Shown here in pieces: positions 6,801 to 12,244 of a stretch of DNA of 12,244 nucleotides (the stretch's first letter is position 1; each line of letters opens with the position of its first letter). The notes beneath the pieces were generated by a model. The model saw nothing but the letters and a program-made list of their open reading frames with translations. It was not told where the DNA came from and searched no databases. A program made the position numbers and the translations under genes. The DNA is from CAZFIO01 sp964519585 (GTDB taxonomy: Bacteria > Bacillota > Clostridia > Tissierellales > Tissierellaceae): assembly GCA_964519585.1 (NCBI GenBank), contig CAZFIO010000057.1, positions 1 to 12,244 of the forward strand. The letters are read 5' to 3'.

Positions 6801-7543
6801 TGGATCACATCCTTCATGCTGTATAGTCCCTTTGTTTTTCCAACTATAAAATCCGCTGCCTTCATGGCTCCATTGGCAAAAATTCTTTTTGATAGGGCAG
6901 TATGCTTGATTTCTACCACCTCATCAATTCCAGCAAAGATTACACTATGTTCACCTACGATTGTTCCTCCCCTAACTGAAAGGACACCAATTTCTCCATC
7001 TTGCCTTTTAGTTTGATTTCCTTCACGACCATGGACAAGCCTGCTTACATCCCCGCGCCCCGATTTAACAGCATCCACTAACATCTGCGCAGTCCCACTG
7101 GGAGCATCCACCTTATATCTGTGATGCTTTTCTATAATTTCTACATCAAATTCCTTGAGAGATCCTGCCACTTTTCCAAGCATGTCTAGCAATATATTTA
7201 CCCCTAGACTCATATTTCCAGCTTGTAAAATGGGCACATAAAAGGATGCCTTCTTAATTTTTTCGTATTCTTCGTCCCCAAAGCCTGTAGATGCTATGAC
7301 CATAGGAAGCTTTTTCTCTAGCCCATATTCTAAAACAGTGGCTAAGGCTCCTACATTGGAAAAATCTATAATAAGATCAAGTTCTTCTTTAATATCAAAT
7401 ATATTATTGTATACTGGATAATCAAATCCCTCTGCTATAGTACGAGAATATCCTGCCACAATTATATATCTATTATTTTCCTTAAGGAGCTCTGTAATTA
7501 CCCTACCCATGGCCCCACTATATCCACTCAATAAGATTCTCAT
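6797..7543 (-). CDS. dapB: 4-Hydroxy-tetrahydrodipicolinate reductase
   Basis: DapB reduces the DapA product to tetrahydrodipicolinate with NAD(P)H (EC 1.17.1.8), the branch point to diaminopimelate and dipicolinate. The protein has 248 residues, slightly short but normal for Firmicutes. The nucleotide-binding loop is GYSGAMGRV (7-15), ASTGF is at 84-88, and the catalytic signature EKHHRYKVDAPSGTA spans 138-152. In it H140 and K144 correspond to the catalytic His and Lys of the E. coli enzyme. VRGGTIVGEHSVIFAG follows as the C-terminal substrate-domain motif. The start overlaps the dapA stop by four bases (ATGA), with an AAGGAAG ribosome binding site inside dapA. It overlaps ddh in the same way at its end. 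Confidence 0.97.
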   Translation of the reverse strand: MRILLSGYSGAMGRVITELLKENNRYIIVAGYSRTIAEGFDYPVYNNIFDIKEELDLIIDFSNVGALATVLEYGLEKKLPMVIASTGFGDEEYEKIKKASFYVPILQAGNMSLGVNILLDMLGKVAGSLKEFDVEIIEKHHRYKVDAPSGTAQMLVDAVKSGRGDVSRLVHGREGNQTKRQDGEIGVLSVRGGTIVGEHSVIFAGIDEVVEIKHTALSKRIFANGAMKAADFIVGKTKGLYSMKDVIQ

Positions 7544-8421
7544 ATAAGATCAACTTCCTTCATTTTTTCTACTAAGAGTGCTGTGGTTTCTGATGAAGCT
7601 TCAACCAGTGGTAATCTTAATGGTCCCACATCATATCTCATTAATTCCAATGCCTTATTTACCGGGATAGGATTTGCCTCTACAAATAATGCATCTATTA
7701 GTGGTTTGTATTTTAATTGTAATGCTGCTGATTCTTTTATATTGCCATTTAAATAGAAATCAACTAAATCATGTGTTTCTCTGGGAGCAATATTTGCTAA
7801 TACAGATATAACCCCGACTCCACCTACAGATAATAAGGGTACGATAACATCATCATTACCAGAATAAACTGCAAAATCTGGTCCGCAAAGCCTAATAACT
7901 TCAACTGTATAGGATAAATCCCCTGTAGCATCCTTTAATCCGACTATATTCTCTAGCTTGCTTAATTCATAAACTGTCTTGGGTAATAGATTGACTTGGG
8001 TCCTGCCAGGTACATTATATAGGATGATTGGCTTATCAACATGTTTTGCTATGGATGTAAAATGCTCTATTAAACCTTTTTGTGAAGTCTTGTTATAGTA
8101 TGGGGTTACCATAAGTAATCCATCTATACCTAATTTACATGCATCAATGCTTAATTTTATCCCATGTCGCGTATCATTACTACCTGTCCCTGCTATTACA
8201 GGAATACGTCCATTAACCTTTTTTACAGTAAAATCAATTAGGGCTAATTGTTCCTCATCATTTAAGGTAGAGGCCTCCCCTGTTGTTCCTGCAACAATAA
8301 TTGCGTCGGTCTTGTTTTCAATTTGGAATTCTAGTAATCTAGCCATTTCTTCATAATTGATAGATCCATTATTATTAAATGGTGTGACTATTGCAACTCC
8401 TGAACCTTTAAATATTGTCAT
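7540..8421 (-). CDS. dapA: 4-Hydroxy-tetrahydrodipicolinate synthase
   Basis: DapA condenses pyruvate with aspartate semialdehyde (EC 4.3.3.7), the committed step of the lysine branch. It is a 293-residue class I aldolase barrel. Visible active-site elements are AGTTGEASTL (44-53), with the threonine pair and GE of the pyruvate site, TPYYNK (106-111), YNVPGRT (135-141) with the catalytic tyrosine, and GLKDATGD (161-168) with K163 as the Schiff-base lysine. The ATG is preceded by GAGGG. It starts 19 bp after the lysA stop, so lysA and dapA form one unit. Allosteric lysine sensitivity cannot be judged here; riboswitch control of the transcript is the visible regulation. Confidence 0.97.
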   Translation of the reverse strand: MTIFKGSGVAIVTPFNNNGSINYEEMARLLEFQIENKTDAIIVAGTTGEASTLNDEEQLALIDFTVKKVNGRIPVIAGTGSNDTRHGIKLSIDACKLGIDGLLMVTPYYNKTSQKGLIEHFTSIAKHVDKPIILYNVPGRTQVNLLPKTVYELSKLENIVGLKDATGDLSYTVEVIRLCGPDFAVYSGNDDVIVPLLSVGGVGVISVLANIAPRETHDLVDFYLNGNIKESAALQLKYKPLIDALFVEANPIPVNKALELMRYDVGPLRLPLVEASSETTALLVEKMKEVDLI

Positions 8422-8440
8422 TGGTATTACCCTCTATTTT

Positions 8441-9739
8441 TTATAATTCCTTATCTAAACTAATAAGATCATCGTATGTTTGTCGTCTAACCATAAGATC
8501 ATGCTTTCCATCCTTGACTCGTACTACAGCTGGCCTAGTAAGTCTATTGTAGTTACTACTCATACTGAAATTGTATGCCCCCGTTGATGAAATTAATAAA
8601 AGATCGTTCATATTTGCCTGAGGCAATTTTATATCCTTTATTAGGATATCTCCTGATTCACATAATTTACCTGCTATGGTGTATATCCTATCAGGTTCAT
8701 CCTCAGCCTTATTAGCTAGAATACCTTCATACTTAGCCTCATATAAGGCCGGCCGCGGATTATCACTCATTCCTCCATCTATAAAAATATATTCTTTTCC
8801 ACTATATGTCTTTTTGGTGCTACCTACAGTATATAAGGTAGAACCTGAATTAGAGATAATTGCACGCCCTGGCTCTATAATTGCATTTTTTATATTAAGT
8901 CCTCTTCCACAGCTTCCTTGATAAACATAATTTATTAACTTCTGTAAAAATGGTCCTAAATCAATAGGATAGTCCCCTTCTACATAATAAACTCCAAATC
9001 CACCACCTAGATTAATGCTTTCAAATTCAAGACCCAACTGTTCTTTTACTAATTGGTAAAAATTAAGCATTTCATCTACCATGCTAAGGTAGGATTCTTC
9101 TTTAAATATTTGTGATCCTATATGACAATGAAGTCCTCTAAATTTCATAAACTTATTACTTTTTATATACTCAATTAACTGGAAGATTTCCTCGTGAAAA
9201 ATTGTTTCTCCAAATTTTGAGTCATCTGTTGTGGTCATGATATATTTATGGGTTTCTGCAGTTATTCCCGGGTTTACCCTTAAAAATACATTGATATTAT
9301 GATTGTACTTTTTAAGTAATTCTCCTAGTACCTTAGCCTCATTGTTATTATCTAATATGATATTTCCACAGTTTAATTTAATTGCTAATTCTAGTTCCTC
9401 TATTGTTTTATTGTTTCCATGGAAGTAGACCTTCTCCATGGGGTAATTTGCCTTATATACAGTGTATAGTTCACCACCTGATGCCACATCAATACTAAGT
9501 CCTTCCCTTGCTATTAACTGTGCCATTCCTAAGGTTAAAAAGGCTTTGGAAGCATATGCTACTTCCCCCCTTAAATATTCATGGCTAAAGTTTTCTTTAA
9601 ATAGATTACATTTATACTCAACTTCTTCCTGATCTATAATATATAATGGGGTTCCATATTTTTTACTTAAAGTACTAACCTTTACTCCCCCAATTAATAA
9701 TTGATTATCTTCTATCCTCATTGTACCCTGTAACTTCAT
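8441..9739 (-). CDS. lysA: Diaminopimelate decarboxylase
   Basis: LysA is the PLP enzyme that decarboxylates meso-diaminopimelate to L-lysine (EC 4.1.1.20). The 432-residue protein carries AYASKAF (61-67) with the PLP lysine K65, HCHIGSQ (204-210), the phosphate-binding GGGFG (245-249), EPGR (289-292) and CESGD (360-364) with the partner-subunit catalytic cysteine. STGAYN (385-390) is also present. I start it at ATG 9739-9737, preceded by AGAGGATGAGATT. A longer in-frame start near 9781 would lie inside the terminator hairpin of the riboswitch and lacks a ribosome binding site. It is the first gene after the L box, so lysine should directly control transcription into this gene and dapA-dapB-ddh. 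Confidence 0.97.
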   Translation of the reverse strand: MKLQGTMRIEDNQLLIGGVKVSTLSKKYGTPLYIIDQEEVEYKCNLFKENFSHEYLRGEVAYASKAFLTLGMAQLIAREGLSIDVASGGELYTVYKANYPMEKVYFHGNNKTIEELELAIKLNCGNIILDNNNEAKVLGELLKKYNHNINVFLRVNPGITAETHKYIMTTTDDSKFGETIFHEEIFQLIEYIKSNKFMKFRGLHCHIGSQIFKEESYLSMVDEMLNFYQLVKEQLGLEFESINLGGGFGVYYVEGDYPIDLGPFLQKLINYVYQGSCGRGLNIKNAIIEPGRAIISNSGSTLYTVGSTKKTYSGKEYIFIDGGMSDNPRPALYEAKYEGILANKAEDEPDRIYTIAGKLCESGDILIKDIKLPQANMNDLLLISSTGAYNFSMSSNYNRLTRPAVVRVKDGKHDLMVRRQTYDDLISLDKEL

Positions 9740-9764
9740 AATCTCATCCTCTCTATTTATACGC

Positions 9765-9797
9765 AAAAAAACTATAAGCAAAAGGTGCTTATAGTTT
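9765..9797 (-). terminator. Riboswitch-controlled intrinsic terminator in the lysA leader
   Basis: A perfect 11-bp stem AAACTATAAGC/GCTTATAGTTT (9797-9787 with 9779-9769), a seven-base loop and a run of T (transcript strand, about 9771-9765) end 25 bp before the lysA ATG. Leader bases 9813-9805 (GCAGAAGGU) can pair over nine positions, one of them G-U, with ACCUUUUGC at 9786-9778 in the loop and the foot of the second arm. This is a plausible antiterminator; the pairing is inferred. Confidence 0.93.
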
Positions 9798-9817
9798 GGG
9801 GTTTACCTTCTGCCCTT

Positions 9818-9963
9818 AAGTAAGAGAAGTACTCCAAAATAAAATTGGGCAATTTTATTTTGACAGTTCTATACCTGTTAGATATAGCCCCAATACAAGC
9901 TGTATTTCGGCGATAACACCTTTCGTTTCCTACTAATTGTTACCGCTGCCTCTTCTCAGACTT
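9818..9963 (-). ncRNA. Lysine riboswitch (L box) aptamer
   Basis: The transcript strand shows the lysine-aptamer pattern. P1 is made of AAGU-CU-GAGAAG (9963-9954 region) and CUUCUC-UU-ACUU (9829-9818). The 5' junction is GAGGCAGCGG, followed by GAAAGG...UCGCCGAAAUAC, a P4 helix closed by CUAUAUC/GGUAUAG, then the conserved ACUGUC. A 12-bp P5 stem (AAAAUAAAAUUG with its complement) and GGAG follow just before P1 closes. The order and the junction sequences agree with the Bacillus subtilis lysC leader. It sits between a promoter and a terminator in front of lysA. High lysine should stabilise P1 and favour termination. Confidence 0.95.
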
Positions 9964-9985
9964 TTTCGTTTTTATATTTTATTCG

Positions 9986-10014
9986 ATATTATCAAAACCA
10001 TATGATATTGTCAA
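9986..10014 (-). promoter_or_regulatory. Promoter of the lysine operon
   Basis: Perfect -35 TTGACA (10014-10009), 17-bp spacer, -10 TAATAT (9991-9986; a shifted GATAAT is also possible). Transcription would begin near 9980, about 15 bases before the L box, giving a leader of roughly 240 nt. Confidence 0.75.
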
Positions 10015-10030
10015 ATATATTTTTATATGT

Positions 10031-10074
10031 AAAAAAAACAAAGACCAGATATCCTGGACTAAATTTGTTTTTTT
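10031..10074 (-). terminator. Intrinsic terminator after the small membrane-protein gene
   Basis: The stem core CCAG/CTGG around a five-base loop is flanked by AAACAAA/TTTGTTT pairing, with an asymmetric internal bulge. It is followed on the minus strand by eight T (10038-10031) and on the plus strand by seven. It separates the lepB unit from the lysine promoter immediately downstream and could work in both directions. The TAG stop of the small gene (10061-10059) lies within the structure. Confidence 0.75.
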
Positions 10075-10307
10075 AAGATTTTAAAATCAAGATAATATTT
10101 TTCCCCCAAAATCACTAGTTTATTATTCTTAAGGTCTATCTTGAATAATACAGGATTTTCTAATAAATCAAGTTGCCTTGCCTCATTATTAACTAAAATC
10201 ATTCCAATAAACATAAAGATTAGAAAAAGAAAGACAACCAAGTATTTAATTCTTTTGTATCGCCTTTCCTTATTAAGTCTTTTTAACTTATCTATCCTAG
10301 TTTCCAT
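10059..10307 (-). CDS. Small single-pass membrane protein of unknown function
   Basis: I do not recognise this 82-residue protein. It has a strongly basic N-terminus (METRIDKLKRLNKERRYKRI, 1-20) followed by one hydrophobic segment (about 22-40, LVVFLFLIFMFIGMILV). A 42-residue tail with mixed charge and beta-like character (VLFKIDLKNNKLVILGEKYY) follows. The positive-inside rule predicts the tail outside the cell. The general layout resembles small FtsL/DivIC-type or septum-initiator-like proteins, but no coiled coil is evident, so I make no assignment. The start chosen is ATG 10307-10305 with GGTGAT upstream. In-frame ATG, GTG and TTG codons extend up to nine residues further, and the ribosome binding site and start sit in a hairpin. 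It follows lepB by about 40 bp and ends in a terminator, so it is probably cotranscribed with lepB. Confidence 0.75.
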   Translation of the reverse strand: METRIDKLKRLNKERRYKRIKYLVVFLFLIFMFIGMILVNNEARQLDLLENPVLFKIDLKNNKLVILGEKYYLDFKILKKQI

Positions 10308-10325
10308 AATCATCACCATGATTAT
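10306..10325. repeat. Inverted repeat covering the start of the small membrane-protein gene
   Basis: Eight-base perfect arms (ATAATCAT and ATGATTAT on the transcript) flank a four-base GGTG loop. The loop is the Shine-Dalgarno-like sequence, and the proposed start codon overlaps the end of the second arm. It could modulate translation, or it may simply reflect the repeated ATG-rich codons here. Confidence 0.6.
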
Positions 10326-10350
10326 CATAACCAAAACCTGGTAGTTTATT

Positions 10351-10896
10351 CTAGTTTATCTTGCCAAAACTCTTATCAAAAGGATAGTATCTAAAACAAG
10401 TAACAGCCTTTATAGAGTCCACAGATATGGTGCCAAATACCCTACTATCCTTGCTTGCTCCATCGTCCCTATTGTCCCCAAGAACAAACACTTCTCCCTC
10501 TGGAACCAACCAGGAAATTTCTCCATAGCTATGTGTATATGAGTCTTCTAAGATATAATCTTCTAGAAGAAGTTCATTATTTATATAAACCTGTCCATCT
10601 TTGATTTCAACCTTATCACCTTCTAGACCTATTATCCTTTTAATATAGTCTTTTTTATCCTCATCAGGAGCCTTTAGAACTATAATGTCTCCCCTTTCAT
10701 ATTTTTTCAAATATATACTTATCTTTTCTGCAAACAATCTATCTGAAGGATGTAGGGTAGGTTCCATTGAACTTCCCATTACAAGGGTAGAATTAAAAAT
10801 AAATGTTTTAATCAAAAAAGCAATAATAATTGCAATAACTACACTCTTTCCCCATTCAACCCCTTCATCTGGGGTATAATACCTTCGCTCTCTCAT
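10351..10896 (-). CDS. lepB: Type I signal peptidase
   Basis: This membrane-anchored Ser/Lys protease removes signal peptides from exported proteins on the outer face of the cytoplasmic membrane (EC 3.4.21.89). The protein has 181 residues, the short Gram-positive Sip type. One N-terminal membrane segment (about 16-33) precedes GSSMEPTL, with the nucleophile Ser43. YIKRIIG (84-90) carries the general-base Lys86, and VFVLGDNRDDGASKDSR is the conserved box near the C-terminus. The start is ATG 10896-10894, eight bases after AGGAGG; a TTG two codons earlier is too close to that site. It has its own promoter 88 bp downstream of spoIIP and is followed by the small membrane-protein gene. The symbol sip would be equally suitable. 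Whether it is the main or an auxiliary signal peptidase cannot be told. Confidence 0.96.
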   Translation of the reverse strand: MRERRYYTPDEGVEWGKSVVIAIIIAFLIKTFIFNSTLVMGSSMEPTLHPSDRLFAEKISIYLKKYERGDIIVLKAPDEDKKDYIKRIIGLEGDKVEIKDGQVYINNELLLEDYILEDSYTHSYGEISWLVPEGEVFVLGDNRDDGASKDSRVFGTISVDSIKAVTCFRYYPFDKSFGKIN

Positions 10897-10936
10897 TAAC
10901 AACTCCTCCTATTATACTCGAGTCTTCATAAGAAGT

Positions 10937-10965
10937 ATTATATCATTCTTTTAAAACTTCTTAAA
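10937..10965 (-). promoter_or_regulatory. Candidate promoter of lepB with a flanking inverted repeat
   Basis: A perfect TATAAT (10942-10937) with a poor -35 TTTAAG (10965-10960) at 17 bp lies about 40 bp before the lepB start. AAGAAGT (10930-10936) and ACTTCTT (10956-10962) form an inverted repeat around the -10. The weak -35 makes the call moderate. Confidence 0.5.
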
Positions 10966-10990
10966 GTCCTTTTGATTTTATTATCCTTCT

Positions 10991-11998
10991 TTATTCTTCA
11001 CTTATTCCCCTTATAGCCGTATCTAGGACCTCCCCAACCAGCTTAACACATTCTAAAGCCTCATCTAAGGTATTGCCATTGCTTCCAATTTCTAAAAGTG
11101 CAGTATAATCTGAAACAAATTGATTAAACTTCCCAACCTTTTTTATAATTATACCAGTACATAAGTCTGGATACAGGATATCAGAAACTGCCTTAATATA
11201 TTTAGCAAAGCCTAAAACCTTGTCATAGTTGTCAGAATGAGGACCAACTACCAAGGAAAAAGTGGCTGTGTCTATCCCATTGATTTTAGCCTTGAAAGCT
11301 TCTAATCTTTTTTCTGCATTTGGGTGGTCCATTTCTATTCCATCCCTATGTAGGTCTAAAAATATTTTTAAATTACTTTCCTCTTCCATAACCTTGTTCA
11401 GGGTATAGAGTGACCTAGAGTATGATTGATTATAGGAGGGCCTATCATGGTGGGTTTTTTCATGTATTATATTATGTCCACTGGCTTCCAAAACCTTAGC
11501 CAAGGTTGAACCTACCCTTACCATGTTTTTATTGTTATCTGGGTTGTGGTGTTGATTTCCCTCATAGGGCATAAAGGCCTCAGTAGCATGAGTATGATAC
11601 ATAAAGATGTATGGCTTATCCTTATTATAATTAATTTTCTTCAATTTAAGGAGTTCAGGAATATTTTCAACCATATGTTTACCCTGGGAATCCTTTACTA
11701 TAATAAGATTTTCTAGCTCTTCTATTTCATTAATTATCATAAAATCATCAATCATTTCCAGTTCATCATAGTTAATAATTTCTATTTCCTTACTATCTTT
11801 TATAAATAAGTTTCCAAAAACCTCCCTAGTTAGCTTGCTTATATTGAAGCTAGTCCTTACCCTGTAAAAGAAACCAGCCCTATCTTCCTTAATATTCTCT
11901 ATATTTTTACCTAAGATGATTGCCATAGAACCTATATTTAATAATATAAGGCAAAGAATTGCTATTATTAAATAAGTGCTTTTATGGTTTCTCTTCAT
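10991..11998 (-). CDS. spoIIP: Stage II sporulation protein P (SpoIIP), cell-wall amidase/endopeptidase
   Basis: SpoIIP works with SpoIID and SpoIIM to degrade peptidoglycan while the mother cell engulfs the forespore. It cleaves amide bonds between glycan and stem peptide and the cross-links. The 335-residue protein has an N-terminal membrane anchor (about 8-30) and a variable linker (to about 125). The catalytic domain has FMYHTHATEAFMP (132-144), MVRVGSTLAKVLE (159-171), HEKTHHDRPSYNQSYSRSL (179-197), FLDLHRDG (213-220) and LLEIGSNGNTLDEA (301-314). H135/H137, H217 and E303 are the likely metal or catalytic residues, by analogy with the family. ATG 11998 follows AGGGGGTAAAGTAG. It lies 74 bp after gpr, a pairing also seen in Bacillus and many Clostridia. 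Confidence 0.95.
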   Translation of the reverse strand: MKRNHKSTYLIIAILCLILLNIGSMAIILGKNIENIKEDRAGFFYRVRTSFNISKLTREVFGNLFIKDSKEIEIINYDELEMIDDFMIINEIEELENLIIVKDSQGKHMVENIPELLKLKKINYNKDKPYIFMYHTHATEAFMPYEGNQHHNPDNNKNMVRVGSTLAKVLEASGHNIIHEKTHHDRPSYNQSYSRSLYTLNKVMEEESNLKIFLDLHRDGIEMDHPNAEKRLEAFKAKINGIDTATFSLVVGPHSDNYDKVLGFAKYIKAVSDILYPDLCTGIIIKKVGKFNQFVSDYTALLEIGSNGNTLDEALECVKLVGEVLDTAIRGISEE

Positions 11999-12014
11999 CT
12001 ACTTTACCCCCTAG

Positions 12015-12042
12015 TTTATATTCCAATATAAAATATATATTC
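12015..12042 (-). promoter_or_regulatory. Possible sporulation (sigma-E-like) promoter of spoIIP
   Basis: GAATATA (12042-12036), a 13-bp spacer and AATATAAA (12022-12015) loosely resemble the sigma-E -35/-10 pair. spoIIP is known to be sigma-E dependent in Bacillus subtilis. The region is very AT-rich, so chance matches are likely. Confidence 0.3.
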
Positions 12043-12072
12043 ACAGGAGGTAAAATATATGTTTATTTAGTC

Positions 12073-12244
12073 TTATCTAATATATCTATTGACATCTTTC
12101 AAGTCAATTCCAGGGTGTATAGCCATATTTAGACCATTGGCTAGAATAATAGAAAAATCATCTATTAAAACATCTATATCCTTAGGTGTAACAATAATAT
12201 TTGACATGGAAGTTCCTAGAGCCTCTTCAATTAGCATGTATTGG
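12073..12244 (-). CDS. gpr: Germination protease GPR, C-terminal 56 residues; 5' part lies beyond the window
   Basis: GPR is the spore endopeptidase that degrades small acid-soluble DNA-binding proteins at germination. Only the last 56 codons are present. The frame reads EALGTSMSNIIVTPKDIDVL followed by IDDFSIILANGLNMAIHPGI, ending DVNRYIR at TAA 12075-12073. The blocks IVTPKDID and the ANGLNMAIH segment match the conserved GPR C-terminus, and the position directly before spoIIP is the classic gpr-spoIIP arrangement. The catalytic region and zymogen processing site are outside the window and cannot be assessed. No strong terminator is visible in the 74 bp before spoIIP, so readthrough into it is possible. 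Confidence 0.9.
   Translation of the reverse strand, partial: QYMLIEEALGTSMSNIIVTPKDIDVLIDDFSIILANGLNMAIHPGIDLKDVNRYIR

Noticed and set aside
9740..9781. Longer lysA beginning about 14 codons upstream
   Set aside because: That stretch overlaps the terminator stem and T-run of the L box and has no ribosome binding site. ATG 9739 has AGAGGATGAG upstream and gives a normal N-terminus.
12045..12061. AGGAGG followed by ATG on the plus strand upstream of spoIIP
   Set aside because: The frame stops after three codons, and the sequence lies within the spoIIP upstream region on the other strand.
1..12244. Mobile element, prophage, defence system or CRISPR array
   Set aside because: No transposase, integrase, phage or nuclease-like frame, no repeat-spacer pattern and no long terminal repeats are visible. 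All genes are ordinary chromosomal functions.

Overview
The window is a low-GC chromosomal segment from a spore-forming member of the Firmicutes, most likely class Clostridia. The indicators are the AT-rich composition, strong AGGAGG-type ribosome binding sites, a CIRCE-controlled hrcA-grpE-dnaK heat-shock operon, sporulation/germination genes (gpr, spoIIP) and a lysine riboswitch. Every convincing gene is on the minus strand, so transcription runs from high to low coordinates. I see no mobile element, tRNA, rRNA or CRISPR array, and nothing that looks like a new multigene system.

In transcription order: (1) 12244-10991 holds the 3' end of gpr (spore protease) and spoIIP (cell-wall hydrolase for engulfment). 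(2) 10896-10059 holds a type I signal peptidase (lepB/sip) and a small unrecognised one-pass membrane protein, closed by a terminator whose stem contains the small gene's stop codon. (3) 10014-5411 is the lysine unit: a sigma-A-type promoter, a lysine riboswitch (L box) with an intrinsic terminator, then lysA-dapA-dapB-ddh. dapA/dapB and dapB/ddh overlap by ATGA. DapA, DapB, Ddh and LysA together convert aspartate semialdehyde to lysine by the dehydrogenase route. The unit ends in a ruined aspartokinase gene that keeps a start codon, about 26 N-terminal residues and the C-terminal ACT region but has lost most of its body. (4) 5071-2013 holds a strong promoter, lepA (EF-4) and hemW, separated by a 26-nt perfect palindrome. 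(5) 2008-1 holds a promoter plus a perfect CIRCE operator, then hrcA, grpE and the first 100 codons of dnaK.

Two observations stand out. hrcA is interrupted by one in-frame TGA exactly where the family has a conserved glycine, while its last 63 codons remain intact and in frame. It is either a recent nonsense mutation in the heat-shock repressor or a one-base sequence error. The aspartokinase remnant shows that the regulated first enzyme of the pathway has decayed at the end of an otherwise intact, riboswitch-controlled lysine operon, so aspartokinase must be supplied from elsewhere in the genome.

The order gpr-spoIIP ... lepA-hemW-hrcA-grpE-dnaK is familiar in Clostridia. Here lepB, the small membrane gene and the lysine operon sit between its two halves, which suggests insertion or rearrangement at this point.
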